Part shown: in pieces, positions 1 through 7,715 of the stretch
How positions within the stretch are numbered: position 1 is the stretch's first letter
Layout: the number at the start of each line of letters is the position of its first letter
NCBI RefSeq assembly: GCF_947077775.1
Contig: NZ_CAMTTE010000001.1
Span: forward strand, 310,001 to 374,000
Length of the DNA: 64,000 nt
Reading direction: 5' to 3'
Source of the DNA: Salinibacter pepae
GTDB taxonomy: Bacteria > Bacteroidota > Rhodothermia > Rhodothermales > Salinibacteraceae
Notes under the pieces: model-generated
What the model saw: only the letters and a program-made list of their open reading frames with translations
Told to the model about the DNA's origin: nothing
Database searches by the model: none
Program-made: the position numbers and the translations under genes

Positions 1-1
1 C

Positions 2-163
2 TACGACAAGGCCAGCGAGGTCGCGAAGACGGCCGCGAAGAACCGCGAAAGCGTCCGGACGGTTGTAAAACAAATGGGACTTCTCGACGAGGACCAGCTC
101 GACGAGTACCTGGACATCCGGCGCATGACGCAGCCGGGCGTGCCCGGCGGGGATGCGTCGTAG
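2..163 (+). CDS. fumC: Fumarate hydratase class II, 3' end only
   Basis: Only the last 53 codons are inside the window; the gene begins upstream. The reading frame (starting YDKASEVAK, ending at TAG 161-163) matches the C-terminal helical domain of class II fumarases and aspartate ammonia-lyases, in particular the IGYDKAa.iAk.A and the tail with LD..RRMTQPG. Fumarase interconverts fumarate and malate in the TCA cycle in the cytosol. With so little sequence, aspartate ammonia-lyase cannot be fully excluded, though the tail reads more like fumarase. A GC-rich hairpin lacking a T-tract (190-218) follows and may end the transcript. Confidence 0.6.
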   Translation, partial: YDKASEVAKTAAKNRESVRTVVKQMGLLDEDQLDEYLDIRRMTQPGVPGGDAS

Positions 164-374
164 CTTCCCTCCGGTAGCGTGGGTGCTGCGGCCGGCCGGG
201 GCACTTCCCCCGGCGGCCCCGCGTTGTTACAATTCCCACACAGGGGGCGGTACGAAATTCCGGCAGCCGTCCGTTTAGAAGAGGTAGGAGGCCGGGTCGC
301 GACGATCTGAGAGGCTCGACGCCGAATCCTCGTCCCTTCATCGCGTTCTTTCCCTACGACTTTCCGCACGTTTG

Positions 375-1934
375 ATGAGCACGCAAGGCAAAGTCTCTCT
401 CGCCGTCGTTGTTGGTGGCGCCTTCTTGGCCGGCATTCTGTTCGCCACCGCGGGGGCCAACCTGTTTGGGGTGGGCGACGCCGTGGGCACCTCCAGTCAG
501 GCCGCAAACCTCGATGGGTCTACGCAAATTGAGCAGCCTCCCCCCAACACGCCCAACGGGTTTGAGACCGCATTTTCGGACGTTGCCCAGTCCGTCAACC
601 CCGCCGTCGTCCAGATCCGGGCGGCCAAGGTGGTGGACCGCCGGATGCGCAACCCGTTCGAGGGCACCCCGTTCGAGCGGTTCTTTGGGCAGCGCGGGCC
701 GTCGGAGCCGGAGGTCCGGCAGGGGCTCGGCTCCGGCGTCGTCGTGCGCTCCGACGGACACATCGTCACCAACAACCACGTGATTCAGGACGCTGAGCGG
801 CTGAGCGTTCAGACCCTGGACGGCGAGCAGTATCAGGCCGAGGTCGTGGGAACCGACCCGTACAAGGACCTGGCCGTGCTCAAGGTGGATGCGTCCGACA
901 TGACGGCCATCAGTTTCGGCAACTCGGAGCAGGTTAGCGTTGGGCAGTGGGTCATGGCGTTTGGCTCCCCCCTCGACCCTCAACTCAACAACAGCGTCAC
1001 GGCCGGCATCATCAGCGCCCTTGGCCGCCTTCAGGCCAGCCCACAGCGGGGCCGGAGCTCCAGTCAGGGCGGTGGGGTGCAGAACTTTATCCAGACCGAC
1101 GCGGCCATCAACCCCGGCAACTCCGGTGGGCCCCTCGTAAACCTGCAGGGGGAGCTCGTGGGCATTAACACGGCCATCGTGTCCCGGTCCGGCGGCAACC
1201 AGGGCATCGGGTTCGCCATTCCGTCCAGCACCGTCGAGCGCATCGCCACTCAGATCATTGAAGAAGGCGACGTGCGACGGGCCTACCTCGGCATCCGCTA
1301 CGGCGGGGCCCCCGAGACCCTCGTCGACAACGAGAATCTTCCGAAGGGGTCGGCGGTCGTTTCACAGGTGGAAGAGGGCGCCCCCGCGGACGAGGCGGGC
1401 CTTGAGGCCGGCGACATCATCACGGGCATCAACGGGACGCCGCTGGAAGACTACCTCCAGCTGGGCAATCAGATCGCCAGCATGCGCCCCGGAGAGGAGG
1501 CGGAGCTTCAGATCAATCGTGACGGGGAAACCCGCACCCTTACGGTCACGCTCGGCGCCCGCGGCGAGAGCATGACGGCGTCGTCCGACGACCGCAGTGA
1601 AAGCAATGGCCCGTCGTCCGCCGAGGCGCTTCAGGAGGAGTTGGGCCTTCAGCTGCAAGACGTCACGCCCGACATGGCGCGGCGCCTCGGGCTCGATGAG
1701 GCCCAGGGCGTCGTCATCACGGGCGTGGACCAGTCCAACCGGATGATCCGCGAATCGGGCCTCCAGCCCCGACAGATTATCTTCAAGATGGCCGGGGAGC
1801 AGATCTCGGACATGGGCACCTTCATGGAGGTCTACCGGAGCGTCGAGCCCGGCGATGCGTTCCGGATGGCGGTCCGGAATCCCGACGGGTTCGTCTTCGT
1901 CACGAGCCTCCGTCGCCCGGCCGATACCGAATAA
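375..1934 (+). CDS. degP: HtrA/DegP-family periplasmic serine protease with two PDZ domains
   Basis: A 519-residue membrane-anchored quality-control protease. An N-terminal hydrophobic segment (about residues 8-30) serves as signal or anchor. The chymotrypsin-like domain follows, with the triad His135 (TNNHVI), Asp165 (DPYKDLAVLKV) and Ser250 (PGNSGGPLV). Two PDZ domains come next, at about 305-400 and 420-515 (second one beginning LQLQDVTPDMARRLGL). This is the standard DegP/DegQ order and length. It should degrade or refold damaged envelope proteins. I chose ATG 375; an in-frame TTG lies one codon upstream. There is no Shine-Dalgarno; the leader is C/T-rich. Function by family is secure; specific DegP versus DegQ identity is not. 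Confidence 0.93.
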   Translation: MSTQGKVSLAVVVGGAFLAGILFATAGANLFGVGDAVGTSSQAANLDGSTQIEQPPPNTPNGFETAFSDVAQSVNPAVVQIRAAKVVDRRMRNPFEGTPFERFFGQRGPSEPEVRQGLGSGVVVRSDGHIVTNNHVIQDAERLSVQTLDGEQYQAEVVGTDPYKDLAVLKVDASDMTAISFGNSEQVSVGQWVMAFGSPLDPQLNNSVTAGIISALGRLQASPQRGRSSSQGGGVQNFIQTDAAINPGNSGGPLVNLQGELVGINTAIVSRSGGNQGIGFAIPSSTVERIATQIIEEGDVRRAYLGIRYGGAPETLVDNENLPKGSAVVSQVEEGAPADEAGLEAGDIITGINGTPLEDYLQLGNQIASMRPGEEAELQINRDGETRTLTVTLGARGESMTASSDDRSESNGPSSAEALQEELGLQLQDVTPDMARRLGLDEAQGVVITGVDQSNRMIRESGLQPRQIIFKMAGEQISDMGTFMEVYRSVEPGDAFRMAVRNPDGFVFVTSLRRPADTE

Positions 1935-2049
1935 CCCAGGGCCAATCCCGCCCCACAGGCGCCCCATCCTCCCCCGAGGGTGGGGCGTTCGTGTGGATTC
2001 TCCGTTTTGCGTCTCCTCTCATTCTCATCACCACTTGACTTCTTCTGCG

Positions 2050-2289
2050 ATGGCCGACTCTACCCCCGCGCTCGATGCCCCTCCCGACGCCGCTCGCATT
2101 GCGGACCTGCGCGAGCAGGCCGCCGAGGAGGACCGCTCGGTTGAAGTCACCTTTCCGGACGCCGACGGCGACTCCAAACGGTTCGTCGTCTCCCCCCGCG
2201 GCACGTGTGTCGTGCTGACAAACCTGCGTGAGGACTCGTTCAACCCGTCGGAGGCGGCGGAAGACATCGCCTCTGCCCTTCGGAATTAG
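2050..2289 (+). CDS. Small conserved-looking hypothetical protein
   Basis: A 79-residue acidic protein starting at ATG 2050. The N-terminal third is Ala/Asp-rich and probably helical; the rest, from about residue 33 (VEVTFPD) to 60, has alternating hydrophobics that suggest a small beta sheet, followed by a short helix (SEAAEDIASAL). No signal peptide, membrane segment or catalytic motif is visible. It lies 115 bp after the htrA stop and could be cotranscribed. Its codon use matches the neighbouring genes, so it is probably a real gene. I do not recognise the family. Confidence 0.6.
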   Translation: MADSTPALDAPPDAARIADLREQAAEEDRSVEVTFPDADGDSKRFVVSPRGTCVVLTNLREDSFNPSEAAEDIASALRN

Positions 2290-2529
2290 CCTCACGACGA
2301 GCAGGGCTGGGAGCCCCCTGGCTCTTACGATAAAAGAATATTTTCTTATCTTAAATTATAGAACCTGTCCGGGCCGTGGCCGGAAAAACACGGTGGTCTT
2401 CGGGGGCCGCCGACCGGCCGTCCCGCCGGCGAATGTGCGGTCAGCCCCCGGGCCGTCTGGCCCGGGGAGCAAACGTCCTCCGGGAGAGCAGGACGCATCG
2501 TCACTTCAACGAACAGTCACAGATGAGCT
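2290..2529. promoter_or_regulatory. Intergenic region before gldA: AT-rich stretch plus perfect hairpin
   Basis: This 240-bp gap contains a sharply AT-rich stretch (about 2329-2365) that is unusual in this GC-rich sequence and is the likely promoter area for gldA, although no clear -35/-10 pair can be chosen. Downstream is a perfect 9-bp inverted repeat, CCCCGGGCC (2446-2454) and GGCCCGGGG (2459-2467), with a 4-base loop. No T-tract follows, so it is not a simple terminator. It ends 62 bp before the gldA ATG and could be a leader structure or operator. Confidence 0.4.
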
Positions 2530-3624
2530 ATGGCAGACGTTTTTCAGTCCCCCGCAGCATACGTGCAAGGACGGGGCGTTGTCGACGCGATTGGGACCCA
2601 CGCGGCGCCCCTGGGCGAAAAGGCCCTGCTTCTGGCCGACGATACCGTTCTCGAGATCGTCGGGGATCGCGTGCGGGCTGGCTTGGCGGAGGCGGGGCTG
2701 GACGCGACGGCCGCTAAATTTGAAGGGGAAGCCTCCGAAGCAGAAACCGAGCGTCTGACGCGGATCGCCCGCAATCACGACATCGACGTTGTCGTCGGCG
2801 CGGGGGGCGGCAAGGCGTTGGACACGGCCAAGGCCGTTCGCGAAGGCCTGGACGGCGGCGCCATGGTCTCGATGCCCACCGTTGCCTCCACGGATGCCCC
2901 AACGAGTGCACTGTCGGTCATCTACTCGGACCGCGGCGAGTTTGAGGAATACTGGTTTTACGACGCGCACCCTGACCTCGTGCTGGTCGATACCGAAATC
3001 ATTGCGGCCGCCCCGACGCGTCTCTTCCGATCGGGGATTGCCGACGGCCTCGCGACGTGGTTCGAGGCCGACGCCACCGTCCGCTCGGAGGGAGAAACCA
3101 TCGTCGGGGGCACCCCCACTCGGGCGGGCCATCAACTCGCCCGGCTCTGTTACGAGACGCTGCGGGACCACGGGCTGTCGGCCATAGACGCGGTCGAGCG
3201 CGATGCCGTTACGGAGGCGGTGGAGGCCGTCACTGAGGCCAACACCCTCCTCAGCGGCCTCGGGTTCGAGAGCGGCGGGCTCGCCGCTGCGCACTCCATC
3301 CACAACGGGCTGACTCAGCTCGACGCCACCCACGACGCCACCCACGGAGAGAAGGTCAACATTGGGATCATCACCCAGCTCATTCTGGAAGGGCGAGAGG
3401 ACAGCTTCGTCGGGGACTACATCACGTTTTCCCGGCGGCTTGGCCTGCCGGTCACGCTTGCCGACATCGGGATCGAAGATCCAACGGGCCGTCCCCTCGA
3501 CACCGTCGCCGAAGCAGCCTGCGACGATGCAGAGACGATCCACAACCAGCCGTTCCGGGTGACCGTCCCCATGGTGCGGGACGCCCTGAAGACAGTCGAC
3601 GGGATTGCCGATCGGGTCCGGTAG
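2530..3624 (+). CDS. gldA: Glycerol dehydrogenase (iron-type alcohol dehydrogenase family)
   Basis: A 364-residue cytosolic NAD-dependent dehydrogenase that oxidises glycerol to dihydroxyacetone. The sequence follows Escherichia coli GldA closely over its length: QSPAAYVQG at the N-terminus, the nucleotide-binding GGGK (92-95), the ASTDAPTSALSVIY block (120-132), and metal ligands Asp172 (DGLATWFEA), His255 (AAAHSIHNGL) and His272 (HGEKVNIG). Archaeal-type glycerol-1-phosphate dehydrogenase is a related alternative, but the AST.AP.SALSVIY and ESGGLAAAH blocks favour GldA. It stands alone as a single transcription unit. Glycerol is a common carbon source in hypersaline brines, so the role fits a halophile. 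The TTG/ATG choice is not in doubt: ATG 2530 aligns with the E. coli start. Confidence 0.92.
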   Translation: MADVFQSPAAYVQGRGVVDAIGTHAAPLGEKALLLADDTVLEIVGDRVRAGLAEAGLDATAAKFEGEASEAETERLTRIARNHDIDVVVGAGGGKALDTAKAVREGLDGGAMVSMPTVASTDAPTSALSVIYSDRGEFEEYWFYDAHPDLVLVDTEIIAAAPTRLFRSGIADGLATWFEADATVRSEGETIVGGTPTRAGHQLARLCYETLRDHGLSAIDAVERDAVTEAVEAVTEANTLLSGLGFESGGLAAAHSIHNGLTQLDATHDATHGEKVNIGIITQLILEGREDSFVGDYITFSRRLGLPVTLADIGIEDPTGRPLDTVAEAACDDAETIHNQPFRVTVPMVRDALKTVDGIADRVR

Positions 3625-3729
3625 GCCGCCGACCACCGGCCACGGGCGTCCTGGTGGACTGCCGCTCCGGAACGGCCCCCTCCCTTTCTCATTCCTCGGC
3701 AGCGATCTGTCTCGCCTCCGGCAGGCCCG

Positions 3730-4029
3730 CTACGTTGTCACCACGCAGTTGGTCGTGCCGTAGCCGTTGGGCTCAAAGTCGTCGGCCTCCTCCTCATTGA
3801 TCCACCCGTCCTCCTCACTGTAGTAGCGAAAGGCATAGCGTGCATCTTCGGGCAGCAGCACGTTCGTGCTGTAGGTCTGGTTGCTGCGGCGGACGAACTG
3901 GTGCGCGCCGGGCGTCCAGTCGTTGAAGTCGCCCACGACCGAGACCTCCCCCCCGTACGGATGGTCCTCCGGGAGGACGAACGTAACCTTGACGCGATCG
4001 CTGGACTGCTTATTTACTTTCTTGATCAT
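3730..4029 (-). CDS. Stand-alone CBM48/AMPK-type glycogen-binding domain protein
   Basis: A 99-residue protein consisting almost entirely of one early-set immunoglobulin-like fold. Typical marks are VTFVLP, VSVVGDFNDWTPGAH (the V.G.FN.W core of CBM48/AMPK-beta domains), and ARYAFRYY close to the end. These domains bind alpha-glucans or regulate enzymes acting on glycogen; here no catalytic domain is attached. I start at ATG 4029 (MIKKVNKQ); an open frame runs further upstream but its composition looks non-coding. It is convergent with gldA and divergent from tyrA. Function beyond possible carbohydrate binding is unknown. Confidence 0.72.
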   Translation of the reverse strand: MIKKVNKQSSDRVKVTFVLPEDHPYGGEVSVVGDFNDWTPGAHQFVRRSNQTYSTNVLLPEDARYAFRYYSEEDGWINEEEADDFEPNGYGTTNCVVTT

Positions 4030-4388
4030 CGAACTGGATGGGCTCGTGTCGTGATTGGATGAGCTGAAATTTCCGACCGGTCCCGCCAGCAGGGAGCAAG
4101 CCCTCCGCCGAACCAGCGGAAGATCAACCACCCGTACGCCCGGAGGCCCCCGTTGTGGCATTTCACAGGACCAAAAAGCGCTTCCTTCGCCCGTTCTTCG
4201 TCGGCCGATGCCACGAGCGGAGAGGCCTCCGGCGTCTCCTGGATCGCTGTTAATCCGCAATTCGGACCGCACCCGCCGTCCCCGCCGAACATCCATTGCG
4301 GCCCCGGCGTGCATTCTTGTCCCGTACCGGATCCGGTTGCACGGTCCGGCAGGGAGGTCTCGTCTTTTCGCCACGCCCCACCTCTGGC
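4030..4388. other. Divergent intergenic region, no gene recognised
   Basis: This 359-bp stretch lies between the minus-strand glycan-binding-domain gene and tyrA. Open frames crossing it have low-complexity, shadow-like translations and I accept none. It must hold promoters for both flanking genes but no convincing -35/-10 pair stands out. A perfect 12-bp palindrome, ACCGGATCCGGT, lies at 4326-4337, about 51 bp upstream of the tyrA start, and could be an operator. Confidence 0.5.
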
Positions 4389-5501
4389 ATGATCGAACGC
4401 CTTACCATCATCGGAACGGGTCTCATCGGCGGCTCTCTCGGGCTCGCCTGGGCCCAGCGCCAGCCCGAGACCACGATCGTCGGGCACGACCGGCCGGAGG
4501 TGTTGGAGCGGGCTGAGGAACGGGGCGCCATCGACGAGAAAGCGGCCGATCCCCTGTCGGCCGTCGCGGACACCGACCTCGTCGTCTTGGCCACCCCCCT
4601 CGCCACGACCGTCCGGCTGCTCGACACCATTGCCGACGCCCTTCCGGAGGGGTGCTTCGTAACCGACGTGGCCTCGGTGAAAGAGCCCGTGCTGGATCAG
4701 GCCGCGGACGTGCTCCCCGATCACGCCATATTTCTGGGGGGCCACCCGATGGCCGGCGCCGAGCACAGCGGCATCGACCACGCCGACCCGTTGCTCTTCG
4801 AGAACGCGGTCTACAGCCTCTGCCTGCCGGAGGAAACCGACGAGGCGGCCCTCGACGAGGGGCTGGCCCCCCTCGTCGAGCTGATCGAGGCCACCGGCAG
4901 CCGGCCGCTCGTGCTGGATTCCGCCCGCCACGACCGCCTCGTCGCCGCCACCAGCCACGTGCCGCAGCTCTTGTCCGTGGCCCTCGTCAACCTCGTGGCC
5001 ACGACCGAGGACGACGCGGACCGCGATCTTGCCCTCCAGCTCGCCGGGGGCGGGTTCCGCGACATGACGCGCATCGCGTCTTCTCCCTTCGACGTGTGGC
5101 GGGACGTGTTGGTGGGCAACGAGCGGGCGATCCACGACGCCCTGAGCCGCCTGCGCCGGGGCCTGCGCACCCTCCGCAACCGCCTCATCGAGGAGGACCT
5201 GGACGCCCTCGAGGACGCCTTCGACGAGGCCCGCACGGCCCGTGACGCCATGCCCCGGGACAGCAAGGGCTTCCTTCACCCGCTGTTCGACGTCTACGTC
5301 CGGGCCCCGGACGAGGAGGGCGTCATCCACGAACTGTCGGGGCACCTCCTCGACGCGGACCTCAACATTAAGGACATCGAGCTTCAGACCATTCGGGACG
5401 GGACTGGGGGCACCTTTCGATTGGCGTTTGAGACGGGGGAAGACGCCGAACAGGCCGTCGCGGTGCTATCGGCGGCCGGCTACGAAGCGCGCCGCCCGTA
5501 G
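4389..5501 (+). CDS. tyrA: Prephenate dehydrogenase with C-terminal ACT-like domain
   Basis: A 370-residue cytosolic enzyme converting prephenate to 4-hydroxyphenylpyruvate for tyrosine synthesis with NAD(P). The Rossmann motif GTGLIGGSLG (about residues 8-17) opens the protein. The VTDVASVKEPVL and GGHPMAGAEHSG blocks that line the prephenate site follow, including the catalytic-type His in GHPMAG. A helical dimerisation domain comes next. The last 75 residues (LHPLFDVYV to the end) look like an ACT domain, suggesting feedback by tyrosine. The start ATG 4389 gives the canonical MIERLTIIGTGLIGG. It is a single gene with gcvT downstream after 126 bp carrying its own promoter. Confidence 0.9.
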   Translation: MIERLTIIGTGLIGGSLGLAWAQRQPETTIVGHDRPEVLERAEERGAIDEKAADPLSAVADTDLVVLATPLATTVRLLDTIADALPEGCFVTDVASVKEPVLDQAADVLPDHAIFLGGHPMAGAEHSGIDHADPLLFENAVYSLCLPEETDEAALDEGLAPLVELIEATGSRPLVLDSARHDRLVAATSHVPQLLSVALVNLVATTEDDADRDLALQLAGGGFRDMTRIASSPFDVWRDVLVGNERAIHDALSRLRRGLRTLRNRLIEEDLDALEDAFDEARTARDAMPRDSKGFLHPLFDVYVRAPDEEGVIHELSGHLLDADLNIKDIELQTIRDGTGGTFRLAFETGEDAEQAVAVLSAAGYEARRP

Positions 5502-5530
5502 CAATCACCCGCAAAATCATTTCTCCTTCG

Positions 5531-5559
5531 TTGACTAAACTGACGCCGTCGGGTATCAT
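5531..5559 (+). promoter_or_regulatory. Sigma70-like promoter upstream of gcvT
   Basis: TTGACT (5531-5536) and TATCAT (5554-5559) are separated by exactly 17 bases and sit about 70 bp before the gcvT ATG. The match to the housekeeping consensus is 5 of 6 for the -35 (TTGACA) and 4-5 of 6 for the -10 (TATAAT), the best pair I found in the window. I looked for a glycine riboswitch in the short leader and saw none. Confidence 0.5.
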
Positions 5560-5627
5560 AAGAGCCTGCAGGTTTTTTGCTCTGCCTGCGCCAATTCCTG
5601 CTCTCTCGTAGCTTCTCGTCTTTTCCG

Positions 5628-6752
5628 ATGGCCGACTCCGCCCCATCCCTCCACACCACTCCCCTCCACGACGCCCACGAGGAGCGTGGCGCCCGCATGA
5701 TGGCGTTTGGGGGATTCGAGATGCCCGTGCAGTACGACAGCATCATCGACGAGCACCTGGCCGTCCGTAACGACGCCGGGCTGTTCGACGTAAGTCACAT
5801 GGGCGAGGTGCTGATTCAGGGGGACCAGGCCCTCGCCCTCGTCCAGCACCTCGTGACCAACGACGCCGAGACGCTCTACGACGGGCGGGCGATGTACACG
5901 GTCATGTGCACCCCCGACGGCGGCATCATCGACGACGGCATCGTGTATCGCCGCGCCGAGGACGAGTACCTGATGGTGCTCAACGCCGCCAATAGAGAGC
6001 GGGATCTGACGTGGATGCACGACCACAACCCCATGGGGGCCACGCTTCGGGACATTTCCGCCGACACCGCCCTTCTCGCCCTTCAGGGCCCGAAGGCCCT
6101 CGACATCGCCCAGCCGTTTCTCGACGACGACCTGGACGACCTGTCGTTCTACCACTTCTGGGAACGGACCGGCGGGGCCTTCCTCGACTGCGAGACCGCC
6201 CTCATCTCCCGTACCGGCTACACCGGCGAGCCGGGCCTTGAGCTCTACGTGCCCGCCGACCGGGCCCGAGACGTGTGGACCACCCTGTTGGAGGCGGGCG
6301 CGGACCGTGGCCTGACACCGGCGGGCCTCGGCGCCCGCGACACGCTCCGCCTCGAAGCGGGGCTCTGCCTGCACGGCAACGACATCACGGAGGACATCAC
6401 CCCCTACGAGGCGCGCCTGGGGTGGCTGGTGAAGCTCGACAAGGGCGACTTCATCGGGCGGGAGGCCCTGCGGAAGATTCACGAGCACGGGCCGGCGCGA
6501 AAACTCGTGGGCTTCGTGGCCACCGAGCGGGGCATCCCGCGCCACGACGATGTTCTCCAGTCGGCGGGGGGCGACGCCATCGGCGTTGTTACCAGCGGCA
6601 CGCAGTCGCCCCTCCTCGACGCGGGCATTGGCCTCGGCTACGTCCCCAACGAGCCGGCCTACACCGAACCGGGCCGGGCGCTACAGGTCGCAAGCCGGCG
6701 CCGCACGTTCGACGTGGAAGTGACGGAGCCTCCGTTCCACGAGGACGCATGA
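5628..6752 (+). CDS. gcvT: Aminomethyltransferase (T protein of the glycine cleavage system)
   Basis: A 374-residue tetrahydrofolate-dependent enzyme that takes the aminomethyl group from lipoylated H protein, releasing ammonia and producing 5,10-methylene-THF. The family signatures are clear: GGFEMPVQY, the DVSHMGE motif carrying the catalytic aspartate region, the ALQGPKA block, SRTGYTGEPGLELY and the C-terminal barrel with GVVTSGTQSP and GLGYV. Length is the usual 360-380. Genes for the P and H proteins are not next to it, so the cleavage system is dispersed. ATG 5628 was chosen to give the standard N-terminus; the preceding bases are C/T-rich with no ribosome-binding site. Confidence 0.95.
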   Translation: MADSAPSLHTTPLHDAHEERGARMMAFGGFEMPVQYDSIIDEHLAVRNDAGLFDVSHMGEVLIQGDQALALVQHLVTNDAETLYDGRAMYTVMCTPDGGIIDDGIVYRRAEDEYLMVLNAANRERDLTWMHDHNPMGATLRDISADTALLALQGPKALDIAQPFLDDDLDDLSFYHFWERTGGAFLDCETALISRTGYTGEPGLELYVPADRARDVWTTLLEAGADRGLTPAGLGARDTLRLEAGLCLHGNDITEDITPYEARLGWLVKLDKGDFIGREALRKIHEHGPARKLVGFVATERGIPRHDDVLQSAGGDAIGVVTSGTQSPLLDAGIGLGYVPNEPAYTEPGRALQVASRRRTFDVEVTEPPFHEDA

Positions 6753-6805
6753 GTGCGCCTCCGTCCCTGTCCCCCCGTTTCCCTTCCACCTGACTCGCTG
6801 TTCCG

Positions 6806-7543
6806 ATGGACGCTGAAGTTTTCTTGACGCACTCGAACGTTTCGGAAGGGGACGTCCAGGACCGGACGGTCATCGTCATCGATGTGCTTCGGGCCTGCTC
6901 CACCATCGTGACCGCCCTTGAGCGGGGCGCCCGCGCCGTGATGCCCGTAACCGACATGGCCCAGGCCGGCAAGATCGCCAGCAACCTCGACCCCGACATG
7001 TACCGACTCGGGGGCGAGCGCAACGGAGAAAAGATCGAAGGGTACCACCTCGGCAACTCGCCGGGCGAATACACGCACAATGTCGTTCAGGGACGGGACA
7101 TCATCCTGAATACCTCCAACGGGACCCAGGCCCTGGAGCAGACAAAGGAAGCCGACACCCTCGTGGCGGCCTGCTTCCTGAACGCGGAGCGCGTCGTCGA
7201 CTTCGTCCGTCGAACGGCCGACGCCGTGACCATCGTCTGCGCGGGCCGACAGAACCGCCTCGCCCTCGAGGACACCCTCTGTGCGGGCCTCCTTCTCGAT
7301 CGCCTCTGGGACGGGGACGAGCCGTACCCGGTCACGGACTCCGCCCACACGGCCTACACGCTCTACCACACCGATCGGGACGACCTCGGCAATGCCCTCC
7401 GCGGGGCCAACCACGCCGAGTGGCTTGCCAATCAGGACCGCGGGGCCGACCTGGACTATTGCTTCCGGATTGATTCGGTACCGGTTCTGCCCTACTACAC
7501 GGAAAACCGACTTCGTCTGTACGAGGACGTCGTGTCGGCGTAG
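6806..7543 (+). CDS. comB: 2-phosphosulfolactate phosphatase family (ComB-like)
   Basis: A 245-residue protein with the ComB signature VIVIDVLRACSTIVTAL near residues 23-40, the GER.GEKIEGY..GNSP segment and the later NGTQAL and ACFLN blocks. ComB removes phosphate from 2-phospho-3-sulfolactate; in methanogens this serves coenzyme M synthesis. This bacterium is not expected to make coenzyme M. The enzyme may supply sulfolactate or cysteate-type C3 sulfonates, precursors of the sulfonolipids known from Salinibacter-like organisms; that link is inference. It is 54 bp downstream of gcvT and may share its transcript. No comA or comC neighbour is present here. Confidence 0.82.
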   Translation: MDAEVFLTHSNVSEGDVQDRTVIVIDVLRACSTIVTALERGARAVMPVTDMAQAGKIASNLDPDMYRLGGERNGEKIEGYHLGNSPGEYTHNVVQGRDIILNTSNGTQALEQTKEADTLVAACFLNAERVVDFVRRTADAVTIVCAGRQNRLALEDTLCAGLLLDRLWDGDEPYPVTDSAHTAYTLYHTDRDDLGNALRGANHAEWLANQDRGADLDYCFRIDSVPVLPYYTENRLRLYEDVVSA

Positions 7544-7715
7544 TCCGTCCCCTCAACTGCGCACATGCGGGGGGGCTGCCTGCGCCGATCCGTTGCATTT
7601 GTGCCGCGTTGGGCTCACCTTACCACCATGTGTGTCCCGGCTAGACAATGGATACACATGTACACCCGCTCCCTGTCGCTGCGTCCCTTTTTCTCCGCCT
7701 CGCCAGCTCGGCTGT

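Noticed and set aside
190-218. GC-rich hairpin after fumC as a Rho-independent terminator
   Set aside because: The stem is strong, with one bulge, but no T-tract follows, so I mention it only in the fumC entry and do not call a terminator.
5502-5627. Glycine riboswitch before gcvT
   Set aside because: The leader is only about 60 nt after the promoter and shows none of the conserved glycine aptamer elements.
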